Shown here: piece after piece, positions 42,221 through 54,469 of the stretch
Position numbering within the stretch: position 1 is the stretch's first letter
How the letters are laid out: every line of letters begins with the position of its first letter
Source: Fistulifera solaris
Taxonomy: Eukaryota; Bacillariophyta; Bacillariophyceae; Naviculales; Stauroneidaceae
Reading direction: 5' to 3'
Length of the DNA stretch: 64,000 nt
Assembly: GCA_030295235.1 (NCBI GenBank)
Contig: AP026131.1
Coordinates: 682,001-746,000 of the forward strand
The notes under the pieces: model-generated
What the model was told of the DNA's origin: nothing
The model's database searches: none
The model's input: the letters and a program-made list of their open reading frames with translations, nothing else
Program-made: the position numbers and the translations under genes

Positions 42221-44808
42221 CTACGAGATCACTTGGAAGCTCCCATCGGTTTTCTTCATCAGAATACCATTCCCTCGCAGTTCATCAACAACGGAAGGAA
42301 ATTCACTCAATCCACAACCAACCTTGTCTGCAATTTTCCGCTGCAAATACATGGTTTGTTTAGATGACATGGATGAAGCACAATAAAACTTACGAGCGAC
42401 ACTTACCAAATCATCCATCGTGCAATGACCTCCTGGACCGAATATCAGTTGCAACTCTTTTTTGAAAGAGGTTTTCATTTTGCGATTACTAATGCCCCCA
42501 GCACCGCCTCGGCCACGATCAAGACGCCCGTTATCATCGCTGTGAACTTGATCCACCGACGTACTTAAAAGCTCAACGACATCCAGGGCGTCTTCCTTTA
42601 AGCAGTATTCGCGCAAGCACGCCTTAGCACGAGCTTGACACAGTCGGATGAGTGCTTCGAGTTGTCGAGTCGTAATAGGAACCGAGTCGCAATTCCGACG
42701 TCCGCCTGCGGGATACCTGGCATGAAAGATTAGCGTTTTGCTGTCGGAGGAGATGCGCGATGATTGATGAGTGACTTACCGGAGCTGCATGAAATAATCC
42801 TTCAAGACTTCGGCTGCTTCTTTCGTCATTTTTGGCTTGCAGTATTCTCTGGCGTAAGCAATGTAGTCTCTGACGAGGGTTGCGGGGAGAGGCTGCTTTT
42901 GAAATTCGGAAACCCAAGCCAGCCGCTCGGACAAAGGCAGCACGCGACCATCTACAGCTTTGACAGTGTCTGGCAAATTTGTTTCCTGTGCTGACGCCGT
43001 CCAAGAAGCACTGTTACTCTGATCTTTTCGGTATAAGTTCATTATATTGGAGGAAACCAGGCGATCTTGCGATTGATCAGCACGATCTCGTAGAATGAAG
43101 ACCAGGTCGAAACGGCTTAGGATGGGTTTCGCCATGTTCAAATTTTCGCTAACGGACTTATTCATCGAGTAACTCCCATGTCGCGGATTCGCTGCGGCAA
43201 CGATGCTGCATCGAGCTGGTAGTGAAGCAACAACGCCTGCTTTTGCAATGGATACTTGTTGTTGTTCCATTGCTTCCAAAAGGCCTGGATAAGTAACAAA
43301 CATAAAATCTTAAGTTAGCAGGACAGTCCTACTAATCACATAAGAGAACACATCCGATTGACGTACCATCTTGGTGACTCTTGTTCATCTTATCGAATTC
43401 GTCGATGCAGCAAATTCCTTGATCAGCTAGTACTAAAGCTCCAGCTTCAATTCCAGTTTCTCCTCGTTCTTCTTTCGTGAGCGTCACCGTCAAACCCGTC
43501 GTTGACGATGTGTTTCCTCCGACGTACACACTACGAGCCGCCAACTGTCGAGCCGCTAAAAGCATTTGACTTTTTCCCATACCAGGGTCACCCACAATCA
43601 AGATATGAGAGTTCGATCGTATTCCGTTGGTAGGTGTGCCGCCTAAAAGACACAAGAGAATCCCTGCCTTGACATGGTGATGTCCAATGATGGCAGGACA
43701 CAATGAGCGAACCAGCAAGTCGAATGGGAAGGCCCGCCTCTCAGGTAATCCAAAGTATCGGTGATCAGCGTGACACAGCGACGTGATGGCCTGCAGTTGT
43801 TGTTGTGTGTAAACAACCGTATGCATGTTGCTGTTTTGTTGACTCTCCGACAAGGAGGAAACCGAATGTCCTCGTAGAAACAACTCATATGTACTACCGC
43901 TTTCTTTTCGACGTTTACTTGCATCACTTTTCAAAGCAGCCACAGTGCAAACCATCTGCACAACATCTCCAGCACGACATGCGTTGACCAAGTCATGTTC
44001 GACTTCCACCGCCATTTGTCGTGGGGTCCGTCCTGCTTGAATGGTGCGTTCATCTGCTGCTTCCTGTAGCTTTAATTCTTGTACATCGATATATCTTGCT
44101 GTGGCTCGTTGAAGCGAGAATGTTTTTCGACCCTTGCATTGAGGACAGCACGATGTAGGCAAGAATATTGACCCTGCGGGAGTGAATGGGTCAACGTATG
44201 CGCACATTTCGAACAAATGAAATCCGCGGTCGCCACTCTGAGTCGTTTCGAGCGAGCTTTCAATACATGGCCTTGCAATGATATGAATTTGCCGACTAGA
44301 CCCGTCCGTATATCCATCATATTCACAAGGGGCAAAACGTGCAGAAATCTGACGATTATTTGGACCGTATCCCAGTATTCTTCAGGTACATTTTTACCCA
44401 CCCCGCAAGCCAGCGCCATAGAAACGCCTAGTGCAGGAAGTGCTTCTTCGGACATGTGATAAAGAAATGCACCGAACGATTCTTTCTGTATGTATTCTTG
44501 TGTCGGCGCTTGACCCCGTAGTTCAAAATCGTGCAGTTCATCCATGAACTCTTGATGATGAAGAGATAAGACAATACGACCCGTTTTGATCCCAAGTTGA
44601 GCATATTCTTGAAAGCAGGACGGAACTACTTCTTTTGAAGAACAAAACGGAAGAAGCTGTACAGACGCGATATAAAAGCCATGGCATTGGGAGGAACGCG
44701 AGTAACCTTGGATTCTACATGCGTAGGCACTCCAACTAATTGACGGTTACAAGCCCTCCACAACCGAAGGGTGATGTCTTTAGGTATTTCATCAAAATTA
44801 GAGCTCAT
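42221..44808 (-). CDS. MCM8: MCM8 DNA helicase (two introns seen, two probable one-base breaks)
   Basis: Starts at ATG 44808. The order is: N-terminal MCM domain, zinc-ribbon cysteines (ICSKC and CCPQCKG), AAA+ core with Walker A GDPGMGKSQM, Walker B CCIDEFDKM, LLEAMEQQ and an Arg finger in LSRFDLVFIL, then a C-terminal winged-helix-like domain ending at 42221. The zinc-ribbon and HDLV-ACRAGD segments fit MCM8 rather than MCM2-7. GT-AG introns 43285-43366 and 42717-42779 keep phase. Frame changes at about 44648-44650 and 44208-44214 each need one added base. MCM8 works with MCM9 in homologous recombination and interstrand crosslink repair; no MCM9 is in the window. Nuclear location assumed. 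Confidence 0.9.
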
Positions 44809-46208
44809 CTCTAATCAAGTCATTGAAGATGTCAAAGATTGCTGCCTGAGTTCTCATCGTCATTGTCGCAAAAAGAAAAATACCAGGTACTGGGGCAACC
44901 ATACCATGCTATGCTGGTGGACCCAATTGGATTGTCCGTCGTCGGATTTACATAGGAGAATTCCATACCACAGCGACATAAAAACCAATAGGTAAATAGC
45001 TTCGACCAATCAGAATCATAGTTCCAATTGCTCCAACCAATCAAATTGCTAGTTCCAATTGCTCTTTTACAGCGACTGTACGCCATCCGCACTGGCGGGT
45101 CTATGAAAACCAAACGGGTCACTTTTTCGATAAATATTTGCCATTGCGAGGCATCTGGATTTTCTCACTATTTTGTCGTAATTATTGCGGTTTCTCCTTG
45201 TTGATGCCTTAATCTATTGACTAGCAACTAGCAGCTTACATGAACGGAGTTCAAGATAGCTTCTATCGTGGCGTTTTCACTCGATTTTCGCTCACATTTT
45301 TCCTCGACAATATAGTTCTTGGTCGGAAGTGCCGTAATGATCGGGAACATTTCTGATAGCTCAGTACATTAAATGTAAGATGTAGTTAATGCGCTTACTC
45401 AACAAGTAGGTACTTAACAAAAGAGAAAATCACAGATTTCAAGCGTCAAATGTCGCACACTTTTTCTACTGACGACATCGCGAAAAAGAGAAAGACGTCC
45501 ATTTTAGCAATGAAATCATGCCCAAAGGCATCTATATGTCCCTAACTGTGTTAGTTGTACAGCTTTTATTGCTGATTTTGATCGCCTTGAGTTGAAACTA
45601 TGAATTGCGATACAACGAATTTTTTTTGAATAAATGCCGCCTTTCGTCCGACGTCTGCATGCACGATGCACTGACATATTAATGTCGGAAAAGCGTCTCA
45701 AGTCACTTCGCGTGATTGAAGGAAGACTCATAGCAGTCTTTAAGGTTCCGTCGACATCGTATTTCTCACCAATCGGCTATTTTTCTCCATTTTCGGAGGG
45801 CTCAAACACTACAGCAACGACTCTTTTGGTGTCAAGAATCGCTTCTTCGTTGCATATCAGCAAAGCACTATCATTAAATTAATTCGGTTCATATGGAGAA
45901 AGCAGGTTTTATGCAAATTGCATGCAGGAAGGTCTTTGTTGCCCATGCCGATGAAAGAATGAAAGATGGAAAATGCGAGATCAAAACGCGAAAACGACGT
46001 CTTTCGACGTCTGACTGTCGCTCGCTTCGCTCGCGACTTTTATAATTTCCAATTGGTCCACCAGCATGGTATTATTGCCGGTACTGGTACAAGTAATAAA
46101 AGCAAGAAGAGTATACTGGTACCTGATACAACTCCAGGTTCGATCCCCCCTCAAAAATTATTACGCGGTTATTTTTTCGTGAAGAATCATCATCTTTGAA
46201 ATTTCATA
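44809..46208. other. Intergenic, no gene seen
   Basis: About 1.4 kb, AT-rich. CCAATTG/CCAATC-type boxes recur at 44925-45065, close to the MCM8 start and possibly CCAAT-box promoter sites. A B-box-like GGTTCGATCC occurs at 46138 but no tRNA fold. A diverged half-unit of the 233 bp satellite precedes 46209. Confidence 0.5.
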
Positions 46209-47641
46209 ATGAAACGGAGTGTTGGTTTACGCCAACCAAGACTGGATTGTAAAGTAGTCATGAACCGAATAACAATGGGTTCCGTTTTGCGTCTCTCGCA
46301 TCCGTCCATTGTCATTCAACTGCGAATATAATTATATTTACGGGAAAATAAAGTCGCAACAATGATGATATTGACCTAATTGTCAAAAGCTTTTTTATTT
46401 TCACGTCGAAAATCCGACGGTGGATATCTTGAATTTTTACTATAAAACGGAGTGTTGGTTTACGCCAACCGAGACTGGATCGTAAAGTAGTCATGAACCG
46501 AATAACAATGGGTTCCGTTTTGCGTCTCTCGCATCCGTCCATTGCCATTCAACTGCGAATATAATTTTAATTACGGGAAAATAAAGTCGCAACAATGATG
46601 ATATTGAACTACTTGACAAAAGCTTCTTTATTTTCACGTCGAAAATCCGACGGTGGATATCTTGAATTTTTACTATGAAACGGAGTGTTGGTTTACGCCA
46701 ACCGAGACTGGATTGTAAAGTAGTCATGAACCGAATAACAATGGGTTCCGTTTTGCGTCTCTCGCATCCGTCCATTGTCATTCAACTGCAAATAAAATTA
46801 TATTTACGGGAAAATAAAGTCGCAACAATGATGATGTTGAACTACTTGTCAAAAGCTTCTTTATTTTCACGTCGAAAATCCGACGATGGATATCTTGAAT
46901 TTTTACTATGAAACGGAGTGTTGGTTGACGCCAGCCAAGACTGGATTGTAATGTAGTCATGAACCGAATAACAATGGGTTCTGTTTTGCGTCTCTCGCAT
47001 CCGTCCATTGCCATTCAACTGCGAATATAATTTTAATTACGGGAAAATAAAGTCGCAACAATGATGATATTGAGTCGAAAATCCGACGATGGATATCTTG
47101 AATTTTTACTATGAAACGGAGTGTTGGTTTACGCCAACCGAGACTGGATTGTAAAGTAGTCATGAACCGAATAACAATGGGTTCCGTTTTGCGTCTCTCG
47201 CATCCGTCCATTGTCATTCAACTGCAAATAAAATTATATTTACGGGAAAATAAAGTCGCAACAATGATGATGTTGAACTACTTGTCAAAAGCTTCTTTAT
47301 TTTCACGTCGAAAATCCGAGGATCGATATCTTGAATTTTTACTATGAAACGGAGTGTTGGTTTACGCCAACCGAGACTGGATTGTAAAGTAGTCATGAAC
47401 CGAATAACAATGGGTTCCGTTTTGCGTCTCTCGCATCCGTCCATTGTCATTCAACTGCAAATAAAATTATATTTACGGGAAAATAAAGTCGCAACAATGA
47501 TGATATTGAACTACTTGACAAAAGCTTCTTTATTTTCACGTCGAAAATCCGACGATGGATATCTTGAATTTTTACTATGAAACGGAGTGTTTGTTGACGC
47601 CAGCCAAGACTGGATTGTAATGTAGTCATGAAACACAATTG
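46209..47641. repeat. 233 bp satellite, six near-identical tandem units plus a partial seventh
   Basis: Unit starts (ATGAAACGGAGTGTTGG) fall at 46209, 46442, 46675, 46908, 47111, 47344 and 47577. The spacing is exactly 233 bp except 46908-47111, which is 203 bp because of a 30 bp deletion near 47072. The last copy is cut after about 65 bp. Units differ by only a few substitutions. Each carries 78-codon ORFs on both strands, but 233 is not a multiple of three and these look incidental. Confidence 0.95.
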
Positions 47642-48149
47642 TTTCATTTGTCGCGATGCTTTTAACCCCCCAAAAGGGCCTAAATTTCGCCGGACGTGCT
47701 CTTAAAACAAACATTCCCGCCACCATTACCAACGCTCAGTGCGTTTCGTCGAAAAGCGCAAAAATAAGAGCTATTTTGAGATGGTCCACGAGAAAGTCTT
47801 CGCCTATATAGAAAGGGGTAAGTGGATTCGTGACTGATCATACAACTAAATTTAGATTCATCAACACATTGCGGGGCGTGCATTGCAAGTCTTGCTTCTA
47901 GAACTCACCACAAATGATCCTTGAATCTTGATAGCTAATCAGTGCTGTCAATTTACCTCAATGATGTTGAAATACATCGCTCCTCCCTACGTTTTGGTTT
48001 CAAACGGCTGTCCCGTTGACTAATAAGTAAACTTCTCTCGAACAACTCATAACAAAGCCAACGTATCAATTCAAAATTATGAAAACGTCACTCTAATCAT
48101 TCAGTATTTATTGTGCTCGCTTGAATGCGCCAAATTCATTCTAAAAGAA
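47642..48149. other. Intergenic between satellite and Ca2+-ATPase 3' end
   Basis: About 0.5 kb, no credible ORF or RNA gene. Confidence 0.5.
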
Positions 48150-51100
48150 TTACAGATCTTGCACAAATTGCTCCTGAAATGCATTGTCATCCGTATCATG
48201 AGCCACTTCTGCTATTTCATGATAAAGCTGACTGACCAGAAACGCCAGAATGGGTATAAGAGCAAACAACAGCCATGTAAGAAGAGATTTCTTCGTCTTC
48301 TTTCCACCATTTCGTTCAATGCCAGCGAACGATTCGGGTGCCTCAGTGACCGGGATCATTCTCATGAAATAACCTACGGGAAGAGAACCGGCCCCAAGTA
48401 CTACCGTATACTTCCATTCATCTACACTCAAAGGGTATGTTTGTGTGAAGTCTCCACCATATTCGACGATCAACCATTGTGACGCTACTGTGAAGAAAAT
48501 AACCATCAGAAAGATCGGGCTTTGTGTGATTGAACGGATAGGGTCAAAACGGTCCCCAATCTCCCGTGCATTAAACTCATTGAACACTTGGCAAAAGACA
48601 AAGGCGTTAAAGATGATCGTGAAATGCTGACGCGATCCGTCTTCGCAACCAAAGAACCGGGGTCCGCGGTTCAAGAGAACGACAAGCACAATTAGCTGGT
48701 ATGTTGCCTGGCAAAGAATGTTCCTCCACATGGGGCGACTAATCAAACTTGCGTCTCGGCGGTACGGGCGACGATCAAGCAATTCAGCGCGTGGAGGTTC
48801 AGTTCCCAGCGCCAATGCACCCATTGTATCCATGATAAGATTGACCCACAACATCATTACCGCGTTTAAGGGAGGTTGATATCCCACCACAGCAGACAAG
48901 AATGTGATAGTGAGAGCCACAACATTGACAGTCAACTGAAACTGCAAAAATCGTCGGATGTTGTCAAATACAGATCGACCCCAAAGAACAGCTTTGACAA
49001 TGGACGCAAAGTTATCGTCCATAATGATAATGTCGGATGCTTTTTTAGCCACGTCAGTGCCACTTAATCCCATCGACAATCCGACATCGGCAGCCTTGAG
49101 AGCTGGTCCGTCATTGGTTCCATCGCCAGTCACGCCAACGACTTCACCTACACCGTTGCGACTAGCCGCCCACTCATCTTTGAATCCTGGAAGAATCAAA
49201 TTCTTTTCCTTGTCGAAATCTCTTCCAGGGTGTGCTTCTAACCATTCCTCTGCTGTTGCAGGTATCAACGCACCATTTAGACGCTGCACCAATTTGTGTT
49301 TGTCTTCGGGACTTGATCGAGCCAATACTTGCAACCGAGGAAGGATTTCGTCCAACTGAGCGGGTGTTAGCTTACGGAAATCTTCGCCAAGCATGGAAAG
49401 GCCACCTGTGATGGAGAAATGTCAGAACATGTATCAGCAGAATGTCAATAGATATAAAGAAGCGCACTTACCTTTTGTGAAAATACCAGCTTCTTTGGCA
49501 ATCGCCTCAGCAGTATCCAGGTTATCTCCAGTTACCATTCGAACGAATATACCAGCTTTTTGACAAGTGGCGACGGCTTCAATGACATCGGGACGTAGAG
49601 GATCCATGATCCCAGTAATTGCGTCAAGACACATATCTCTTTCTAACTTCTGAGCGCATTCTTTTTCGCTGATGTTGGACGGCTCGCACACATCCTGTAC
49701 ATTGTCACGGTGACAAAGAGCGACACATCTAAGAGCCTTCGAGGCAAAGCTTTGAATCATACGTTCAAATTCTGTTCGCTTCTCATTGGTCATGACGTGT
49801 TCTGTGCCATCAATCCCCAAATAGCGCGAACAGTCTTTCAAGCACAACTCGGCTGCACCTTTGTGATAAAGAGTCCAAGTCGGCTTGTTTCCTCTTGACC
49901 CAGTCAAATCAATGGTATTCTGTTTCGTGACTAAAACTGACATTCGTTTACGCTGACTCGAAAAGGGAAATATTCGGCTTCCTCCGGGTTGACCAAAGTT
50001 CGCAGCGGCGCGGCGCTTGTCCGTGTTATCCTTACGTGACCAAGCCGATTGAGCAAGTAACAGCAGAGCGGCTTCCGTTTTGTTTCCGATAATTAACGGT
50101 CTGTCTCCGTCCTCACTTTTAATAACTTTAGCTGTCGTGCAGCATGCAATTCCTTCCAATATGATCTGCAAGGATTTGTCACTGATCAATATGGGTACTC
50201 GATTGATTGTATCGTCGCATCGCGTATCGGCGAACATTCCCTTGACAACAGTCATGCGGTTCTCCGTCAAAGTACCCGTTTTGTCCGAGCAGATATTCGT
50301 CGCATTTCCCATTGTTTCACAGGCAGCCAAGTGGCGAATCAAGTTTTGGTCCGCCAACATCTTCTTGGTCGAAAATGCTAAACTGATGGTTACAGCCAAA
50401 GGCAGACCTTCAGGCACGGCAACAACGACGATTGTGACACCAATGATAAAGGCCTCGAGTGCGTAACTGAGAATCGTGTGTTCTTTCAAATACTCGGGCT
50501 GGACAAAGATCTTGATAGCCATCATGGCGATGAACGTTGCACCAGCTGCTGCCATACCCACGTAACCGATCATGGCGGCCATATCATCCAGCTTTTCTTG
50601 CAGTGGAGTCTGTTCCTGCTCCTTCTCCAGATGACTCTTGATGATTCCCCATTGACTCGACTTGCCCACCGCAATGGCCACCAAACGCGCCGAACCGTGC
50701 TCGACGGTACATCCCGACAAAAGAAAGGGATCATCTTCTAGTGTCTTATCGATATCGATCGGTTCCCCGGTCAGTGCCGACTCGTCGACCTGTAAGCTTC
50801 CGCCGCCGTCCAAGTGGACCAAAATGCCATCACAAGGAATCTGATCCCCCGTTTCGAGGCACACAATATCTCCTACAACAATCTGATCTACCGGAATCTG
50901 CCAGTGCATACCATCACGAACGACTACAACATCGAGGCGCTCACTCTCGGCACTGAGCTCACGAAACTGCGATTCTTTTTGGTAATCATTCCCCGCGGTC
51001 ACGACACTGACAATCAAAACCGCCGCGAGAATGGCGCAGCCTTCAACATAGCCCGTCGCCGGATCATCGTAAATACCGATAGCAAGACTGACAAGAGCCG

Positions 51101-51452
51101 CGGCAATGAGAATCTTCAACGTGGCGTCATCGAATGTGTCGACGAATAGTTCCATGAACGACTTGCGCGGCGAGGATGGAAGACAGTTCTCTCCGAACAA
51201 CTCTCGACGGGTTTCCACTGTAGCCAAACTGATTCCGCGATCGACCGTCGAGTGCAACCGACGAAGCACTTCCTTCACTCCTCCGATCGATTGGAGTTGC
51301 GCCAAGTTATTGCCGAGTGCCTGCGCTTGATTGAGGGATGTCAAAAGTTCATCGGTGCTCGTTTTTTCTTGCATCAGCGTCTCGTTGATGGGGCTGTACG
51401 GAGGACTTTTCGATCGGCTGAGCGATCGGCTGAAGGCTCTGGTGACCGGCAT
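48150..51452 (-). CDS. P2B-type (plasma-membrane type) Ca2+-transporting ATPase, one intron
   Basis: ATG 51452 (MPVTRAFSRS) is the first true start; exons 51452-49472 and 49405-48150 join in phase over a 66 bp GT-AG intron, giving 1078 residues. P-type ATPase features in order: N-terminal Ser/Arg-rich tail, actuator ESALTGEPI, TM4 with VAVPEGLPLAVT, the phosphorylated Asp390 in CSDKTGTLTE, nucleotide-binding FPFSSQRKRMSV and KGAAELCL, hinge VTGDGTNDGPAL, and six C-terminal helices. The VAVPEGLP motif with one Ca2+ site places it in the PMCA/ACA group, which exports Ca2+ from the cytosol. The C-terminus is short and lacks an obvious calmodulin-binding tail, so any autoinhibition may be N-terminal, as in plant ACAs; this is inference. 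Confidence 0.95.
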
Positions 51453-51948
51453 GATGAGACGAAAGGCTTTTGCTGATAACAAACACGCTTTTTGGGGACC
51501 AGCAATCGTCTTTGGATCTTTGTTGGATGTGAATGGAGGGAAATAATTGTCAACGCGTCTTTTTTCTTTAGTTCGTGATTATGACCGTTGGGTCTCCCTG
51601 ACTACTCTCTGTCGTACTCTCCGAGGAAAGCCATTCTTCACCCCAACGGACGGAATGCAAGACATCCGCGTGGAAGTTGAACCAGGTTGAACTACCGCGC
51701 ACCTCGAACTCGAACCCTTTTGTGGTATAGCCCACCTCACGTTTTCTTTTCCTCGTCCATCGCATTGCGCAAAAATACAAAGTACCGGTAGCGAGGCATT
51801 GCATGTCACCTTTTTTGCATTCGATTTCGAAGGGCTGTTTACCGACTCTCTTCGAAAGCTACCTTATCCTTTATTCTCAGTCTCATTCATAAAACAAAGC
51901 ACACACAATCTGATCGACTCGATAGTCTAATTGTAATTCATTCGCAAT
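51453..51948. other. Intergenic, divergent promoter region (Ca2+-ATPase and Tic22)
   Basis: About 0.5 kb between two divergently transcribed genes. No specific motif claimed. Confidence 0.5.
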
Positions 51949-52764
51949 ATGCTCCGACTCATTTCCTTTCTACTCTCGTGCACCGTGGCTACTTCATTAT
52001 CGAGCCCAATTGTCACCCGAAGAACGGCATTGCTGTCTTCCGCCTGGTTCCCTATTGCATCGGCATCTGCTGCTACTACCACGAGTCCCGAAACACTCAT
52101 TGATTTATTGAAAGACATTCCGACGTTTGCCATTGTGGATAAGCAAGGTGTCCCTTACATGGTCGTCGGTGAAGACGCCAAAGTGACAGGCTATTTCTTT
52201 ACATCCTACGAGGAAGCAAAACGAATTTTACAAACCGCGGATGCCAGTGCCGATAAATTGGTTCGTGAGTTGAAGCGAGAACAGCCCAATACGGACCCCA
52301 AAGATTTGATCAATCCTTGGAAACAAGCAACAATAACAACAGTTCCGTTGGATGTCGCCGTATCTTTAACGGCGAATACGGTCGCCAAGACGGCGAAAAA
52401 CTATTTTAAGATTGCTCCTTCGGCCAATGATATTGAAGATGCTTTGGATTTGTCGGGGCAAGTCGATTTGGAGGAAGGAAAAGTACCGCTATTTTACGTA
52501 GAAGAGTTCCGATCACCCAACGGGCAACAGCCGCTTTACTTTTCCAAGTCACAGTTGTTAAAGGATTACAAAGGAGACGGAAAAGTCCAAGTGACGGAGT
52601 TGTTCGCGACACTGAAAGAAATTTTAGTTGGGGAGGATCCCGACCTTCTGAAGCTTACATTGATACCTCCGCCGGATAGTATCGCGAGGTCGCGGAAAAT
52701 TACACAGCAATTCAAGCAAGAAAAGGCCCCGTTTGTGCTGGGACAGCGTATAATCATATTATAG
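51949..52764 (+). CDS. Tic22-family plastid protein
   Basis: 271 residues from ATG 51949. The N-terminus has a signal peptide (LISFLLSCTVATSLS) followed by TRRTALLSSAW, a twin-arginine-like stretch. The Tic22 pattern then appears: IPTFAIVDKQGVPYMV, GYFFTSYEEAKRIL, VPLDVAVSL, and VPLFYVEEF with QQPLYFSKSQLLKDY. Tic22 proteins are soluble intermembrane-space components of plastid protein import and are conserved in secondary plastids, where they act in the periplastid or inter-envelope space. The twin-arginine-like motif is unusual and may point to another compartment, or be chance. Single exon, intact. Confidence 0.85.
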   Translation: MLRLISFLLSCTVATSLSSPIVTRRTALLSSAWFPIASASAATTTSPETLIDLLKDIPTFAIVDKQGVPYMVVGEDAKVTGYFFTSYEEAKRILQTADASADKLVRELKREQPNTDPKDLINPWKQATITTVPLDVAVSLTANTVAKTAKNYFKIAPSANDIEDALDLSGQVDLEEGKVPLFYVEEFRSPNGQQPLYFSKSQLLKDYKGDGKVQVTELFATLKEILVGEDPDLLKLTLIPPPDSIARSRKITQQFKQEKAPFVLGQRIIIL

Positions 52765-52929
52765 TCTTTTTCTGCCGTGAGGTATCGGTGAAACCCCGAT
52801 ATTGTTTTTGCATTGTTGGAAAGTTATTTCAATTAAATACAAGAATTGCACAAAGCTTTGAAATTGTAGCCCTGTAAATCGTTTTTATCAAGGGATAAAG
52901 GCGCCTTGCACGTGAGACTTGTAAATGCA

Positions 52930-53230
52930 ATTTCAATGTTAGCTCTCGAGGCTCTAGTCGCGATGTTTGAAGTGCGGCGACAATCTATGAATGAAATCAA
53001 TGTTCGAAGATCAACTATCATCTGTGAAGAAACGAACAATGATCAATTTTGAAGTTCAAAGATCAAGCATCATTGTTTGATGTTCGAAGATCTAGATTAA
53101 TGTTGGATCTTCAATGCGTGATGTTCGAAGATCAAGTTTAATGTTTGAAGTTCGACTATCATCTATAGACTAATGAAAACGATGTTTGAAGTTCAGCAAT
53201 TATCAATGATTTCAATGATTATCTTATCGA
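52930..53230. repeat. Degenerate ATGTTCGAAGATCAA minisatellite
   Basis: Many imperfect copies of (G)ATGTTTGAAGTTC and ATGTTCGAAGATC with AATCAATG spacers, some inverted. Confidence 0.6.
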
Positions 53231-54469
53231 CGGTATGGTGTCCCTTTGTGCAAAGCGGGTTCGGCCATTGTCCGGAAAAAGTACCTTCGATGTATACCTA
53301 GTTCACTCCATGTACTACCCGTCAAAAAGATCTTCAATGATTTCGACGCAAGCCAGCGGTCTTACACCTCTTACATCAGCAGAGAACAATGACGGGTTAG
53401 TGACTAAGTAGGTCGTGATTTTCTCGAGTCGTCCTATTGTCCTTAATAACAAGCTTGCCGTAACGAAGATACAAGAATCGGGGACCGCTATTACTTCTGA
53501 CGAATCCTGTCGAAGAATTACAACGGTGTGTGTTCGGTTGCAAGACACGGCTTCAAGCAAAGCGGCCCCGCATCAATGACCAAGGCGTGTCAGCTAGGAC
53601 CAAAAAGATGCGGTACGAGTAGAAATAGACACACAGCACAATGGCCTACCAGATGGTAAGCGATAGCTTCGTTCCGCGGGCTAGAATGCAAGAATTTCAA
53701 TGATCACTGGACCGGTAGCTTAGACTTAAACACCAAGCCATTTTAGGAGCAGCGAATGGAGTCGTCGAAATTGCGAAGTGTACGTTGGGGTTGTCATCCA
53801 AATAAGCGGTAGCGCGATGGATTGTACTGTCTTCTTTTTCCGTTTCATTGCTGTTGCCATTTGTGTCTGTTGTATGACCAATGTTGTTCCGATTTCCGAT
53901 CTTGCCCTTTTTGCGTTGATAGTCAGTCGATAGCTCCTGAAATCAGCCAGAAATATTGGCAACATTGAACCTATATCAGTCTGTACTGGTCATATGTTTC
54001 GCGTCGAAAAAAACGGGCATGCGGGGAAGCGAAGATGATTGTCATCGACGACAGTATTTGTATAGTGCAAAGTCGTGGGCGACCAGCGACGAGTTTGTTC
54101 AACAAAACGTCATTATAAGCAAGATAAACGAGACGGTGAACGTTCCGTAGCGTCAATATTTCAACTCCACATTTGTTTTTATCCGAAAACTGATAATGGT
54201 GATACGAGGAAGGTCAAAATGGAAAGAAAACTCCCTCATTGGGGTCAGATTTGCATCAAATGGAGGTGCAATGAATTTTGCACTTTTCCGTTGGAAAAGT
54301 CACGCGCACGGAGGATTTCGAAATATTCGTATTTTATCTACGACAGGTCTTTATCGATGGTTCTTTTTCGATAAAAAGGATACCTGCTTTATTTCTAAGC
54401 ATATGGATTTTATTTCAAGTGAAACGAATGGATATTGATTGTTTTACGGCATTTACAACTTTTGGCTTC

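Noticed and set aside
46125-46150. tRNA gene or tRNA-derived SINE suggested by GGTTCGATCC (B-box consensus)
   Set aside because: The flanking bases do not form the T-stem, and no acceptor, D or anticodon arm could be drawn upstream.
46209-47580. Repeated 78-residue ORFs on both strands of the satellite
   Set aside because: They recur only because the DNA repeats; 233 bp is not a multiple of three and there is no resemblance to known proteins.
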